Part shown: positions 1-6,565 of the stretch, piece after piece
Layout: every line of letters begins with the position of its first letter
Numbering within the stretch: the first letter of the stretch is position 1
Origin: an uncultured Collinsella sp.
GTDB lineage: Bacteria > Actinomycetota > Coriobacteriia > Coriobacteriales > Coriobacteriaceae
Length of the DNA stretch: 11,450 nucleotides
Direction of reading: 5' to 3'
NCBI GenBank assembly: GCA_900765115.1
Contig: CAAFQK010000071.1
Location: 1 to 11,450 of the forward strand
Notes under the pieces: generated by a model
Databases searched by the model: none
Seen by the model: the letters and a program-made list of their open reading frames with translations, nothing else
What the model was told of the DNA's origin: nothing
Program-made: the position numbers and the translations under genes

Positions 1-14
1 TCGGTCGGAGGGGT

Positions 15-94
15 GGCTTTGTAAAGCCGTTTGTCTCCACCCGCATAGCGGGTGGGTTGAAGCTGGCCGCTGCGCGCCCAGCAGACTAAAGTCT
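15..94. repeat. Cluster of four short hairpins, possible IS200/IS605-type element end
   Basis: Four small inverted repeats follow one another: GGCTTT/AAAGCC with a 2-nt loop (15-28), CCACCCGC/GCGGGTGG with a 3-nt loop (37-55), GCTGG/CCAGC (62-82) and AGACT/AGTCT with a 2-nt loop (83-94). Dense imperfect hairpins like these are typical of the single-strand-recognised ends of IS200/IS605 elements or of their associated RNAs. No transposase is visible because the window starts here, so the assignment is an inference. A structured 3' untranslated or intergenic repeat is the alternative. Confidence 0.4.
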
Positions 95-99
95 TGAAC

Positions 100-126
100 A
101 AAAAAGAGGGCCCCGAAGGACCCTCT
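100..126 (-). terminator. Rho-independent terminator of the hydrolase-PTS operon
   Basis: Read on the minus strand this is a 9-bp stem (AGAGGGTCC with GGGCCCTCT, one G-U pair) closed by a UUCG tetraloop and followed by a run of Ts. It lies about 90 nt past the IIA stop codon and is a textbook intrinsic terminator closing the minus-strand operon. Confidence 0.9.
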
Positions 127-214
127 CTATCCGTAGCTGTATGTGAACGGGCGCATTGTCGTCTCTTCGGCGCAAGCATGCGTCGCAACAATGGCCTGTC
201 GGCAGAGCCGGTGG

Positions 215-532
215 CTAAGCGCCCATCTTGCGATAGACGTCCACGAACTCCTTGGCCAGGATGCCAAAGCCCTCGGCACTCATAAGCTGGTCCTCGGCAT
301 GAACGACCAAAAGGTCGATGCTCAGGTCCTCGCCGGCAGCCGTCTGCTGGACAAGGCCGCCGTGAGCCGCGTGACCCTCGGCATAATGCTGCTGGCCCTC
401 GGCGATCTTTGCCTCGGCCTCTTCGAACTTACCGTCGCGGGCCAGGTGAATCGCATCGATATAGCAGCTACGCGCGCAGCCGACGCCTGCAATGATCTGA
501 AAGCTCTGAAGCTGAATCTCTTCTGTCGTCAT
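215..532 (-). CDS. PTS lactose/cellobiose-family transporter subunit IIA
   Basis: This is the cytoplasmic EIIA phosphocarrier of a lactose/cellobiose (Lac/Chb) family phosphotransferase system. It accepts phosphate from HPr and passes it to IIB. The product is 105 residues, the usual size for the family's three-helix IIA proteins. The signature LLVVHAEDQLM gives His78 as the probable phosphorylated residue and Asp81 as the metal-contact residue, in the family spacing H-x-x-D. The ATG at 532 lies 2 nt past the IIB stop, with a GAGG ribosome site about 8 nt upstream inside the end of IIB, so translation is probably coupled. It is the last gene of the operon and is followed by the terminator at 100-126. 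Family assignment is firm. The sugar is unknown, so no lac, cel or chb symbol is given. Confidence 0.95.
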   Translation of the reverse strand: MTTEEIQLQSFQIIAGVGCARSCYIDAIHLARDGKFEEAEAKIAEGQQHYAEGHAAHGGLVQQTAAGEDLSIDLLVVHAEDQLMSAEGFGILAKEFVDVYRKMGA

Positions 533-534
533 GC

Positions 535-837
535 TTAGAGCCTCATCAGTTCCTTGGCTTGGGCTAGCGCCTTAACGCCGTCCATCATGCCGTAGGTGGT
601 CATGGGGATCACGCCCACCGGCACCTCGGGACATGCGGCGCAGACCTCGTCCTTGGCATAGCCAACCTGCGGCCCAAGCAGGATGCAGTCGGCATTGCGG
701 CCAATGGTCGCGGCTTCGTTGACGGCGTGGGCGGAGACCTCGCACTCCAGACCCTCGGCGTCAGCAGCCTTCTTGATGTTCTTCATGATGATGCTCGTGG
801 ACATGCCGCCGGCGCACATTAGAACGATGTTTTTCAT
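535..837 (-). CDS. PTS lactose/cellobiose-family transporter subunit IIB
   Basis: This is the cytoplasmic EIIB domain, which takes phosphate from IIA on a cysteine and donates it to the sugar bound by IIC. The protein starts MKNIVLMCAGGMSTS, so Cys8 followed by the AGGMSTS phosphate-binding loop is the expected active site. It is 100 residues long, normal for stand-alone IIB proteins of the Lac/Chb type. An upstream in-frame ATG at 864 would add nine residues, but the ATG at 837 is preferred because AGGAAAGGA sits 6 nt upstream and the IIB fold begins there. About 90 nt separate it from the IIC stop, longer than the other gaps in the operon, and that gap holds a hairpin (879-904). Confidence 0.95.
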   Translation of the reverse strand: MKNIVLMCAGGMSTSIIMKNIKKAADAEGLECEVSAHAVNEAATIGRNADCILLGPQVGYAKDEVCAACPEVPVGVIPMTTYGMMDGVKALAQAKELMRL

Positions 838-878
838 TGCAGTTCCTTTCCTGTAACCCCTCACAGGGACTTATATGT

Positions 879-904
879 TTCGGCGATCAACGCGATCGAC
901 CGAA
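879..904 (-). other. Intercistronic stem-loop between IIC and IIB
   Basis: An inverted repeat pairs TTCGGTCGATC with GATCGCCGAA (10 bp with one bulged base, 5-nt loop). A smaller CCCT/AGGG hairpin lies just downstream at 856-867, before the IIB ribosome site. There is no T-tract, so it is not an intrinsic terminator. It may affect mRNA processing or stability between the membrane subunit and the small soluble subunits. That role is inferred. Confidence 0.4.
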
Positions 905-927
905 CCTTCGAACTTGTGGACAATGAC

Positions 928-1605
928 CTACTCGGCAGAAGCCTTTGCAGCAGCTTCCTCGGCCAGTGCCTCCTTATCGGCCATCTTGACGAACGGGATA
1001 AACAGCAGTCCGACCAGCAGGATTGCGGCGAGGACGATTGCGACCAGGCCAATGCCGCCCGTAAAGAAGTTGCTGATGGGCAGCGGCACGACAAACGGCA
1101 TGGAAATGGTCGGGTTAAATGCATTGCCCAGACCGAGCATCAGGCCGACGGCGGCAGCAATGCAGGCCACGGGCTTGAGCAGGATGTAGGGGATGAACAT
1201 ATAAGGGTTCATGGCAATGGGCGTACCGAAGATGATGGGCTCGGAGATGTTGAAGAGTGCGGGCACCAGGGCAATCTTGGAGAGGGCCTTGTAGCGCTCG
1301 GACTTGGCCGTGAGCAGCGCAAGCTCCATGCCAAGGGCGTCAACAGAACCGACAGAGAACATGATGATGAACGACAGGTACGGCAGTGGCTGGCCGGCAA
1401 CGAATGCCTCGGTGTTGGCAAGAGCGCAGGCCTGGATAACCGGCATGTACACGCCCATCAGGACGCTGGGGTGGATACCAAAGAAGAACAGCAGGTTGCA
1501 CAGCGTAAAGTAAATGACAACGGCCCAGGGGCTGGAGCCCAGGAACATAACGGGAGTGGCAATGGTGCTGTTGATGAGGTTAAAGACATCGCCGAAGCTC
1601 GTCAT
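928..1605 (-). CDS. PTS lactose/cellobiose-family IIC, C-terminal part (frameshifted)
   Basis: This is the C-terminal half of the EIIC sugar permease, in a different frame from its N-terminal half (1602-2210). It carries the residues expected to bind sugar in Chb-type IIC: the His of FFGIHPSVL (His247 in the rejoined protein) and the Glu of FNISEPIIFGTP (Glu324), plus several hydrophobic segments and an Ala/Glu-rich cytoplasmic tail. The frame is open from a GTG at 1617. The first ATG that restores the expected family sequence is at 1605 and overlaps the upstream TGA as ATGA. Adding one G to the GGG at 1607-1609 would join the halves as ...LVKWAW-G-MTSFGDVF..., giving about 427 residues, normal for the family. 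It is either a pseudogene half, an assembly error, or a separately translated half through stop-start coupling. Confidence 0.75.
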   Translation of the reverse strand: MTSFGDVFNLINSTIATPVMFLGSSPWAVVIYFTLCNLLFFFGIHPSVLMGVYMPVIQACALANTEAFVAGQPLPYLSFIIMFSVGSVDALGMELALLTAKSERYKALSKIALVPALFNISEPIIFGTPIAMNPYMFIPYILLKPVACIAAAVGLMLGLGNAFNPTISMPFVVPLPISNFFTGGIGLVAIVLAAILLVGLLFIPFVKMADKEALAEEAAAKASAE

Positions 1606-2210
1606 GCCCATGCCCACTTAACCAGAGCAGCCGTGGTGAAGATGACGATGGCGCAGAACATCGGAGACAGCGAATCGGTAACGAACTGAGGGACGGAATC
1701 GGGCATGGGGATGGCGATATGCTTCATAAGGAAGTTAAGCGCCTTCGGCACGATCAACGCCACGAGCAGCGCAACGAACAGACCCGAGCTGCCCAGATAA
1801 CGGGTCACGATAAACGTCGAGCCGTCCTCGGCATGGCCAAGAGGAATCAGCAGGAGCAAAACGCCAATAGCCGCAACCGTCGACGTAAGGCCTTTGTTCC
1901 CGAGCACCTTGCCGTAGGAGTACGAGACCGAGGCGCACATGTAGATGGCGCCGAGGTTCATGGTAACGACCAGTACGTCGGTAATCGTCGCCGACATGCC
2001 GGTGCTGGCAAGGAACGCCTGCAGCGGCGGGATCGGCAGCCCGTTGATAATGGAGAGCAGCGCCACGCCCAGCGTAACGGGCATGGTCGCCATCATGCCG
2101 GACATAAGGCCCTTTACGACGTTAAAGCTACTCACTTTGTGGGCAATGGGGCCCACGTGCTTCTCGAGGAAGCCCTGCATCGAATCGAGAACGCTCATTT
2201 TTGTGTTCAC
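1602..2210 (-). CDS. PTS lactose/cellobiose-family IIC, N-terminal part (frameshifted)
   Basis: This is the N-terminal half of the EIIC membrane permease: an amphipathic start (SVLDSMQGFLEKHVGPIAHKV) and about five hydrophobic segments, among them roughly residues 30-57, 75-95, 108-128 and 140-160. It stops at TGA (1604-1602) straight after VKWAWA, where intact IIC proteins continue into their second half. That second half follows at once in the -1 frame (928-1605). The GTG start at 2210 has AGAGGA only 3-4 nt upstream; ATG at 2198 is the alternative, so the start is uncertain. The gene is 83 nt downstream of the glycoside hydrolase and in the same operon. A half permease without the His and Glu of the sugar site should not transport alone. 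Confidence 0.75.
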   Translation of the reverse strand: MNTKMSVLDSMQGFLEKHVGPIAHKVSSFNVVKGLMSGMMATMPVTLGVALLSIINGLPIPPLQAFLASTGMSATITDVLVVTMNLGAIYMCASVSYSYGKVLGNKGLTSTVAAIGVLLLLIPLGHAEDGSTFIVTRYLGSSGLFVALLVALIVPKALNFLMKHIAIPMPDSVPQFVTDSLSPMFCAIVIFTTAALVKWAWA

Positions 2211-2293
2211 TGATCCTCTCTAAACGATTCATCTAGCTGTCAAACGGGAAATTGCGGCCGACTCCTTCCCGCCTATGACCAATGGAAATATGG

Positions 2294-3916
2294 TTACGCC
2301 TTGAGCTCGAGGACGAGGAGCCAATCCCCAACCCCGGGTTTGTCAGGCAGGGTAATGCTGTCCGTGACGGCAAGGGCGTCCTCGCCGTCACGGTATGCGC
2401 CCGTGCGAGGGTTAAACCATCGGCTTGCATAGGCAGCGCCCGTCGGCACACCCTCGATAGCAAGCTTTTGGCGCACGGTATCGCCAAAGTACGCGACGAT
2501 GCGCGAAAGGTCCTGGTTGGCGGTTGCCAGCGGAGCCTTGTTGGCAAACAGGTTGCCCGCATCGGTCGTTTCGTAGGGAGCGAGCTCCCAGAAGTGATTG
2601 TCTTCGTAGAAGGAACGCATGTAGCCCATCTGGACCGCACCTTCTCCGTCTACCGCCTGGGCCCAAGTAATGCCAAAGCGGTTGAAGATCGCCATAAAGG
2701 GGTCGAGCTCCTCAGGGCTTTCCCACACGTTGTCCCAGATTCCCTGGGCTCCGTAGGTATAGCCGGCGCCGCCGGCCTGCATGCAGATATACGCCACGCG
2801 GCGCAGCATGTCTGCGGTGCACAGGCGCGTACCCATCTCCTCGAGCGTCGAGCAAAACTCGTAGAGCGCCTCGCCCTCAACGAAGGGCTTGTCGTCATGA
2901 GCTGCCAGATAGTCAAAGTAGTCGCTTGCCTTGATGAGGTAATCGCCGTGACCGGCCTGGTTGAGCGTAAAGTCCATCCAGGGTTCATCCTGGTAGTAAT
3001 CGGCAAAGGGGCGCTCGTTGGTATAGTGCGCCGTCGCCAGATGACCATAGCCGTCGCGTGCCTCAATCTCCAAGGCGACCTCACGCCAGCCGTCAAGCAT
3101 GGCGGCTCGACCTTCTTTGCGGTATCCGGCAACCTCGCCGGCAAGCGTCCACACCATCGGATATGCACCGTAGCGCGCCACCAGGTAGCGGGCGAGGTGC
3201 TTTTGGTGTTCCACGGCATGCTCGCCGAGAATGGCAAACGCCCACGCTTGCCCAAGTGCGTTCACTAAGCCCGCATCGGCAATATAGGCCATGCGGCGGT
3301 CGAGCTCCCGCTGGTAGAAGGCCACATTAGGCACGTCTTCCACGCCCTTGGCCATGCCACCGTCAATCCAATAGCGATCTCCTGCGCCCATGTCAGAGCG
3401 CAGGTTGGTCTGATAGACGGTAAAGCCCTGCTCGGCACGTAGGTCGACCATACCGCGAAATTGGCTCGTCATGCCGGGGTGGTTCGACGCATCCCAGCTC
3501 TCACGGTAGGCAAACTCCCAATGGGTATCGCCCAGCCAAAAGAACGGCGTACCATCTGAATAGGCAAACATGCGCGGATCGTCTGCAACGCGGATAAAAC
3601 CGTGGCGATACAGATCGAGGTCGCCCGCGTACGGCACGGCCTCGACGCGGCCCGTGCAGCCATTAAGACCGGTCTGCTCGGGAGCCTCGATAACATAGCT
3701 CCAAGCGCCGAGCTCGGTCGGAGCAAACGACACGCAGTAGGTACGCCCACCATCCCAGTAGGCCTCGCGGCGAATTGCCCTGCCACTCGGGCCGGTGAAC
3801 TCCGCCCAAATCTCAACGTCTAAAAACGGGTTATCGAACGAACAGGCGCTCTCAAACGTCAGTACAACCGGGCGCCAAATCTCGGCAACAGCGTCCTTGT
3901 TCAACGTCATATCCAT
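2294..3916 (-). CDS. DUF5060/DUF4038 glycoside hydrolase-like protein, intracellular
   Basis: A 540-residue, three-domain enzyme. Residues about 10-80 look like a DUF5060 beta-sandwich (FTGPSGR, YWDGG, FAPTELGAWSY). Residues about 105-420 look like a DUF4038 apiosidase-like TIM barrel (FFWLGDTHWEF, GFTVYQTNLR, MVWTLAGEVAGY, KPFVEGEALYE). Residues about 470-538 look like the small C-terminal domain called collagen-binding-like (AYFGD, ASRWFNPRTG, GDWLLVLEL). Glu261 (WTLAGE) and Glu349 (EGEALYE) are candidate catalytic acids by position on barrel strands. There is no signal peptide or membrane segment, so it should act in the cytoplasm on a glycoside imported by the downstream PTS. ATG at 3916 has GAGAGGGG 6 nt upstream. 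It starts 28 nt after the alpha/beta hydrolase stop. The substrate is unknown; relation to GH140 is by domain only. Confidence 0.85.
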   Translation of the reverse strand: MDMTLNKDAVAEIWRPVVLTFESACSFDNPFLDVEIWAEFTGPSGRAIRREAYWDGGRTYCVSFAPTELGAWSYVIEAPEQTGLNGCTGRVEAVPYAGDLDLYRHGFIRVADDPRMFAYSDGTPFFWLGDTHWEFAYRESWDASNHPGMTSQFRGMVDLRAEQGFTVYQTNLRSDMGAGDRYWIDGGMAKGVEDVPNVAFYQRELDRRMAYIADAGLVNALGQAWAFAILGEHAVEHQKHLARYLVARYGAYPMVWTLAGEVAGYRKEGRAAMLDGWREVALEIEARDGYGHLATAHYTNERPFADYYQDEPWMDFTLNQAGHGDYLIKASDYFDYLAAHDDKPFVEGEALYEFCSTLEEMGTRLCTADMLRRVAYICMQAGGAGYTYGAQGIWDNVWESPEELDPFMAIFNRFGITWAQAVDGEGAVQMGYMRSFYEDNHFWELAPYETTDAGNLFANKAPLATANQDLSRIVAYFGDTVRQKLAIEGVPTGAAYASRWFNPRTGAYRDGEDALAVTDSITLPDKPGVGDWLLVLELKA

Positions 3917-3944
3917 TGCAGACCCCTCTCCGGTCTTAGTCCTG

Positions 3945-5417
3945 CTAGTTCAGTCCTCGCTCACGAGCGGATGTCATGGCAAAGTCAACGATCGCTTGGG
4001 CATCCTCGGCACAAATAAAACCTTGTGACACCTCGATCGCCGTATCGCGCTCACACAGAGCACGATAGTTTTCGAGCGACCCGTACAGCTCTTTGAGCAT
4101 CGATGCCGAGAACGACTCCATGTGGCCAAACAGCCCGTCCTTATCGCTCGTCTTATCGACCGTGCCCTGCCCCGGCTCCACCAAGCTCGTGTTGGAGTAG
4201 CGGGCAAACGGATGCTCGAGCAGGCAGGTGCGAAGTCCGCCCTTGGTATTTCCCAGGGCATCCTTTACGTTCTCGCCGCTCGCGTCCAGCTCAATGCGTG
4301 GACAGGTTGCCGGAGCCGCACCCGTACGGACCCAGCGGAACAGGTTGCGGAATGCAGCATGGAACAGATACTGCGACGGATAGGCGTTTGCCTCGGCATG
4401 CTTACCGACATACACCGGCAGATGGTCGATACGCTTGAGATCCTCGTCGTCTTGGTAATAGTCGACGTAACTCCACTGCGTATCGTGGGAAGCACCCGTC
4501 ACCTCGTACAGCCGGTACTTAAAATCGGGATCGTCGCTATCGGGCATAAGCGTGCGCCAACTCTCAAAGCGACCGTTCTCGCTTTCGGTCTGAAGGGCGA
4601 TAAACGGCTCCTCGACGTGCTCCACACGCAGTAGATGGTGTGCGTATTCCCGGCAGCATTCATACTGGTTGACGGGAATGCACATCGAATGGATGCCACC
4701 GCCAGACAGGTATCCGTCAAACACGCGGCCGTCACGGCGCACCTCCTCGCGATAGGCAAAACTGTTAAGGTAGCGGAACAGATAGGCGCCGGACTGAGAC
4801 CATCCTGTAAGGCAAATTGCCTGGCGAGGATAGTCGCGGATCGGGTTAAGGTCGGAGTCTCCGCGCAAGAGCCACGCAAGATCGGTCAGCATATCCCAAA
4901 ACAGGCCAGTCTCGTAGGAGATGTCCATGTCGGGAAGCGCGCCGTCGCGTTCGAGCTGTTCCGGATCAAAGTCAAAGGGCCGCTCGGGAGTTGGGTTTGC
5001 CCAGCTCATGAAGGCATAACGATCGGGATTGAATTCCTTGAGCTTGGCGATGGTATTGGGCTTGCTGGTAATGCCCACATAGATATCGCCAGAGCGCACA
5101 AACTCGCCGTGACCCAGAATCCACATGCGCTCGATTTCCATAAACGATGTGGGGTTGATGATCTCCACGACCACATTGCCACTCGCTTGCGCCGGATTTT
5201 TCGGAGCACGAACAACGATCCGATTGGAATAAGGGGCGTCGGCAGTCATGACCTCCACGCCGCCGTCTTCGTCGGCGGTGCGATAAACGTTGGCGGTACC
5301 GTCAACGCGATACTCGCGCTCGACGTAATCCTTTGCGCTCAGATGACAGTAGCGCTCGGCACTCGAAAACGGATAGCTCTCATCCGTAATGGGCATTTCA
5401 AAAATACCGCTGATCAT
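3945..5417 (-). CDS. Alpha/beta hydrolase domain protein, probable esterase
   Basis: A 490-residue protein that resembles the large family annotated as alpha/beta hydrolase domain-containing protein. The motif GWSQSG (205-210) marks Ser207 as likely nucleophile at the nucleophile elbow, in a GxSxS-G variant of GxSxG. VTGASHD places a likely catalytic His at 311, and Glu278, Glu280 or Asp294 could be the acid. There is no signal peptide, so it is probably cytoplasmic. It is the first gene of the minus-strand operon, with AGGGGGA 4-5 nt before the ATG at 5417, and reads towards the glycoside hydrolase and PTS genes. The context suggests it removes an acyl or other ester group from the imported glycoside, but that is inferred; family members are poorly characterised. 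Confidence 0.8.
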   Translation of the reverse strand: MISGIFEMPITDESYPFSSAERYCHLSAKDYVEREYRVDGTANVYRTADEDGGVEVMTADAPYSNRIVVRAPKNPAQASGNVVVEIINPTSFMEIERMWILGHGEFVRSGDIYVGITSKPNTIAKLKEFNPDRYAFMSWANPTPERPFDFDPEQLERDGALPDMDISYETGLFWDMLTDLAWLLRGDSDLNPIRDYPRQAICLTGWSQSGAYLFRYLNSFAYREEVRRDGRVFDGYLSGGGIHSMCIPVNQYECCREYAHHLLRVEHVEEPFIALQTESENGRFESWRTLMPDSDDPDFKYRLYEVTGASHDTQWSYVDYYQDDEDLKRIDHLPVYVGKHAEANAYPSQYLFHAAFRNLFRWVRTGAAPATCPRIELDASGENVKDALGNTKGGLRTCLLEHPFARYSNTSLVEPGQGTVDKTSDKDGLFGHMESFSASMLKELYGSLENYRALCERDTAIEVSQGFICAEDAQAIVDFAMTSARERGLN

Positions 5418-5488
5418 CTCGTCCCCCTTGTTGTTGCGTTTGCTGAGACAGACTCTACTGGGGACGCTACTTAACTTCTATTGATTCT

Positions 5489-5500
5489 TAAGTTGACTTA
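5489..5500. promoter_or_regulatory. Candidate LacI-family operator TAAGT-TG-ACTTA
   Basis: The 12-bp inverted repeat TAAGTTGACTTA has 5-bp perfect arms around a 2-bp centre and overlaps the -35 box of the plus-strand regulator gene. A short even-spaced palindrome overlapping a core promoter is what a LacI-family dimer would bind, here with autoregulation. No binding data are available to me. Confidence 0.45.
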
Positions 5501-5521
5501 CTAAAAAATTAGCTTAATAAA
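5493..5521 (+). promoter_or_regulatory. Probable promoter of the plus-strand LacI regulator
   Basis: A -35 box TTGACT (5493-5498) and a -10 box AATAAA (5516-5521) are separated by 17 bp and lie about 50 nt upstream of the ATG at 5570. The -35 matches consensus at five of six positions, the -10 at four. Confidence 0.55.
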
Positions 5522-5538
5522 CAGCCTGGTGTTAAGCT
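5511..5538. promoter_or_regulatory. Inverted repeat AGCTTAA-N14-TTAAGCT downstream of the -35 box
   Basis: Perfect 7-bp arms, AGCTTAA (5511-5517) and TTAAGCT (5532-5538), surround 14 bp and cover the -10 box and probable start of transcription of the LacI gene. It may be a second operator or two half sites. The left arm is part of a motif shared with two other promoters in the window (see findings). Confidence 0.4.
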
Positions 5539-5569
5539 CATGGTAAGTTCACAAACGTTAGGAACCACC

Positions 5570-6565
5570 ATGGCCGTTACTGCAAAACAAATCGCTGACC
5601 AGCTGGGAATTTCGGCAGCGGCCGTTTCCCTTGCACTTAACAATCGACGCGGCGTAAGCGAAAAAACACGGCAGCTGGTACTTAGTACCGCCGAAGCTCT
5701 AGGTTACGACTTTAGCAAGATTAAGTTCGAGCGCCAAAAGAGCGGAACCGTTGCCTTGGTTGCCTTTAACCGGCGCCGCATCTTTGCGACCCCCTTCTTC
5801 GCCGATATGCTCGCCGGAGTCGAGGGCACCCTTAGACACGCGGGATTCTCGTTTTCGCTGGTGAACTACTCGCCGTTCGAAAACACTCAGCAACAAATCG
5901 CCGACATCGCCGAAGCGCAATACGATGGCGTCATCATCCTTGCAACTGAGATGTTCGAGTCGGATTTTATGCCGTTTGCATCGCTGGACTGCCCCCTGCT
6001 GCTGTTGGACTCATGCATGAGCGTTGGGGTCGATACGGTCAAGATCGACAACGCCGCCAGCATGATGCTAGCCGTGCAGTACCTGCATTCGAAGTATGGA
6101 TCTGTCCCCGGACTGTTAACGACGCCCGTTACCGTGGACAACTTCACCGAACGACGCTTCGCCTACGAGCACGCCATCGGTCGGCTATCGGGCTCGGAAA
6201 AGTGCGGCACCATCCACGAGCTCGCCGTCGCTCCAGATGAGGCATACGCCGGCATGCTCGACATTATTGATTCGGGCGAACCCCTCGCCCAAAACTACGT
6301 CGCTGTCTTTGACGATATAGCTATTGGGGCCATGAAAGCCTTTATCGAGCGTGGTTATCGCGTGCCCGATGACGTACGCATCGTCGGCTTCGACAACAAC
6401 CCCGGCGGAACCTACGTGCAGCCACAACTGACCACGCTCAATGTTCCTTCGCAGTATATGGGCGCCATCGCCGCACGGCGCCTCGTCGAGATTATCGACG
6501 AGGCCGAACACCACCCGCTCAAGATCGAGCTTGGGGCATCGCTCATCAAGCGCCGTTCTGCCTAG
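5570..6565 (+). CDS. LacI-family transcriptional regulator (divergent to hydrolase-PTS operon)
   Basis: A 331-residue LacI/GalR-type repressor. Residues about 2-22 form the helix-turn-helix (VTAKQIADQLGISAAAVSLALN), followed by the hinge region and a periplasmic-binding-protein-like effector domain (residues about 58-325) with the usual late motif VFDDIAIGAMKAFIERGYRVPDDVRIVGFDN. ATG at 5570 is chosen over the upstream in-frame ATG at 5540 because AGGA lies 6 nt before it and the DNA-binding domain starts immediately. It is transcribed away from the hydrolase-PTS operon across a palindrome-rich gap, so it probably represses that operon and itself, relieved by a sugar or sugar phosphate that cannot be named. 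Its stop overlaps the stop of the convergent second LacI gene. Confidence 0.93.
   Translation: MAVTAKQIADQLGISAAAVSLALNNRRGVSEKTRQLVLSTAEALGYDFSKIKFERQKSGTVALVAFNRRRIFATPFFADMLAGVEGTLRHAGFSFSLVNYSPFENTQQQIADIAEAQYDGVIILATEMFESDFMPFASLDCPLLLLDSCMSVGVDTVKIDNAASMMLAVQYLHSKYGSVPGLLTTPVTVDNFTERRFAYEHAIGRLSGSEKCGTIHELAVAPDEAYAGMLDIIDSGEPLAQNYVAVFDDIAIGAMKAFIERGYRVPDDVRIVGFDNNPGGTYVQPQLTTLNVPSQYMGAIAARRLVEIIDEAEHHPLKIELGASLIKRRSA

Larger units (their letters stand above)
5418..5569. promoter_or_regulatory. Divergent promoter region between hydrolase-PTS operon and LacI regulator
   Basis: This AT-rich intergenic stretch lies between two divergent starts (5417 minus, 5570 plus). It is dense in TTAAG/AACTT-type half sites and holds at least two inverted repeats, listed separately. 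The minus-strand promoter is not clear: a TTAACA (about 5530) with a weak TAATTT 18 nt downstream is only a candidate. The layout, regulator gene beside and divergent from a catabolic operon, is the usual LacI-family arrangement. Confidence 0.7.

Noticed and set aside
1602..1617. Programmed -1 ribosomal frameshift in IIC
   Set aside because: No canonical slippery heptamer or clear downstream stimulatory structure is seen; a missing G explains the data more simply.
916..1689. Long plus-strand open frame (257 residues) antisense to PTS IIC
   Set aside because: It is rich in His, Asn, Gln and Arg without a fold pattern, and lies opposite a clear membrane permease; it is a reverse-strand shadow.
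2211..2293. Internal promoter before IIC, because TTGACA occurs near 2239
   Set aside because: No acceptable -10 box lies 15-19 bp downstream of the TTGACA, so read-through from upstream is more likely.
2282..3268. Plus-strand open frame of 328 residues opposite the glycoside hydrolase
   Set aside because: The minus frame shows recognisable domain motifs across its full length, while this one shows none and has no ribosome site.
4635..5474. Plus-strand open frame of 279 residues opposite the alpha/beta hydrolase
   Set aside because: Antisense shadow; it runs through the operon promoter and has no recognisable motif.
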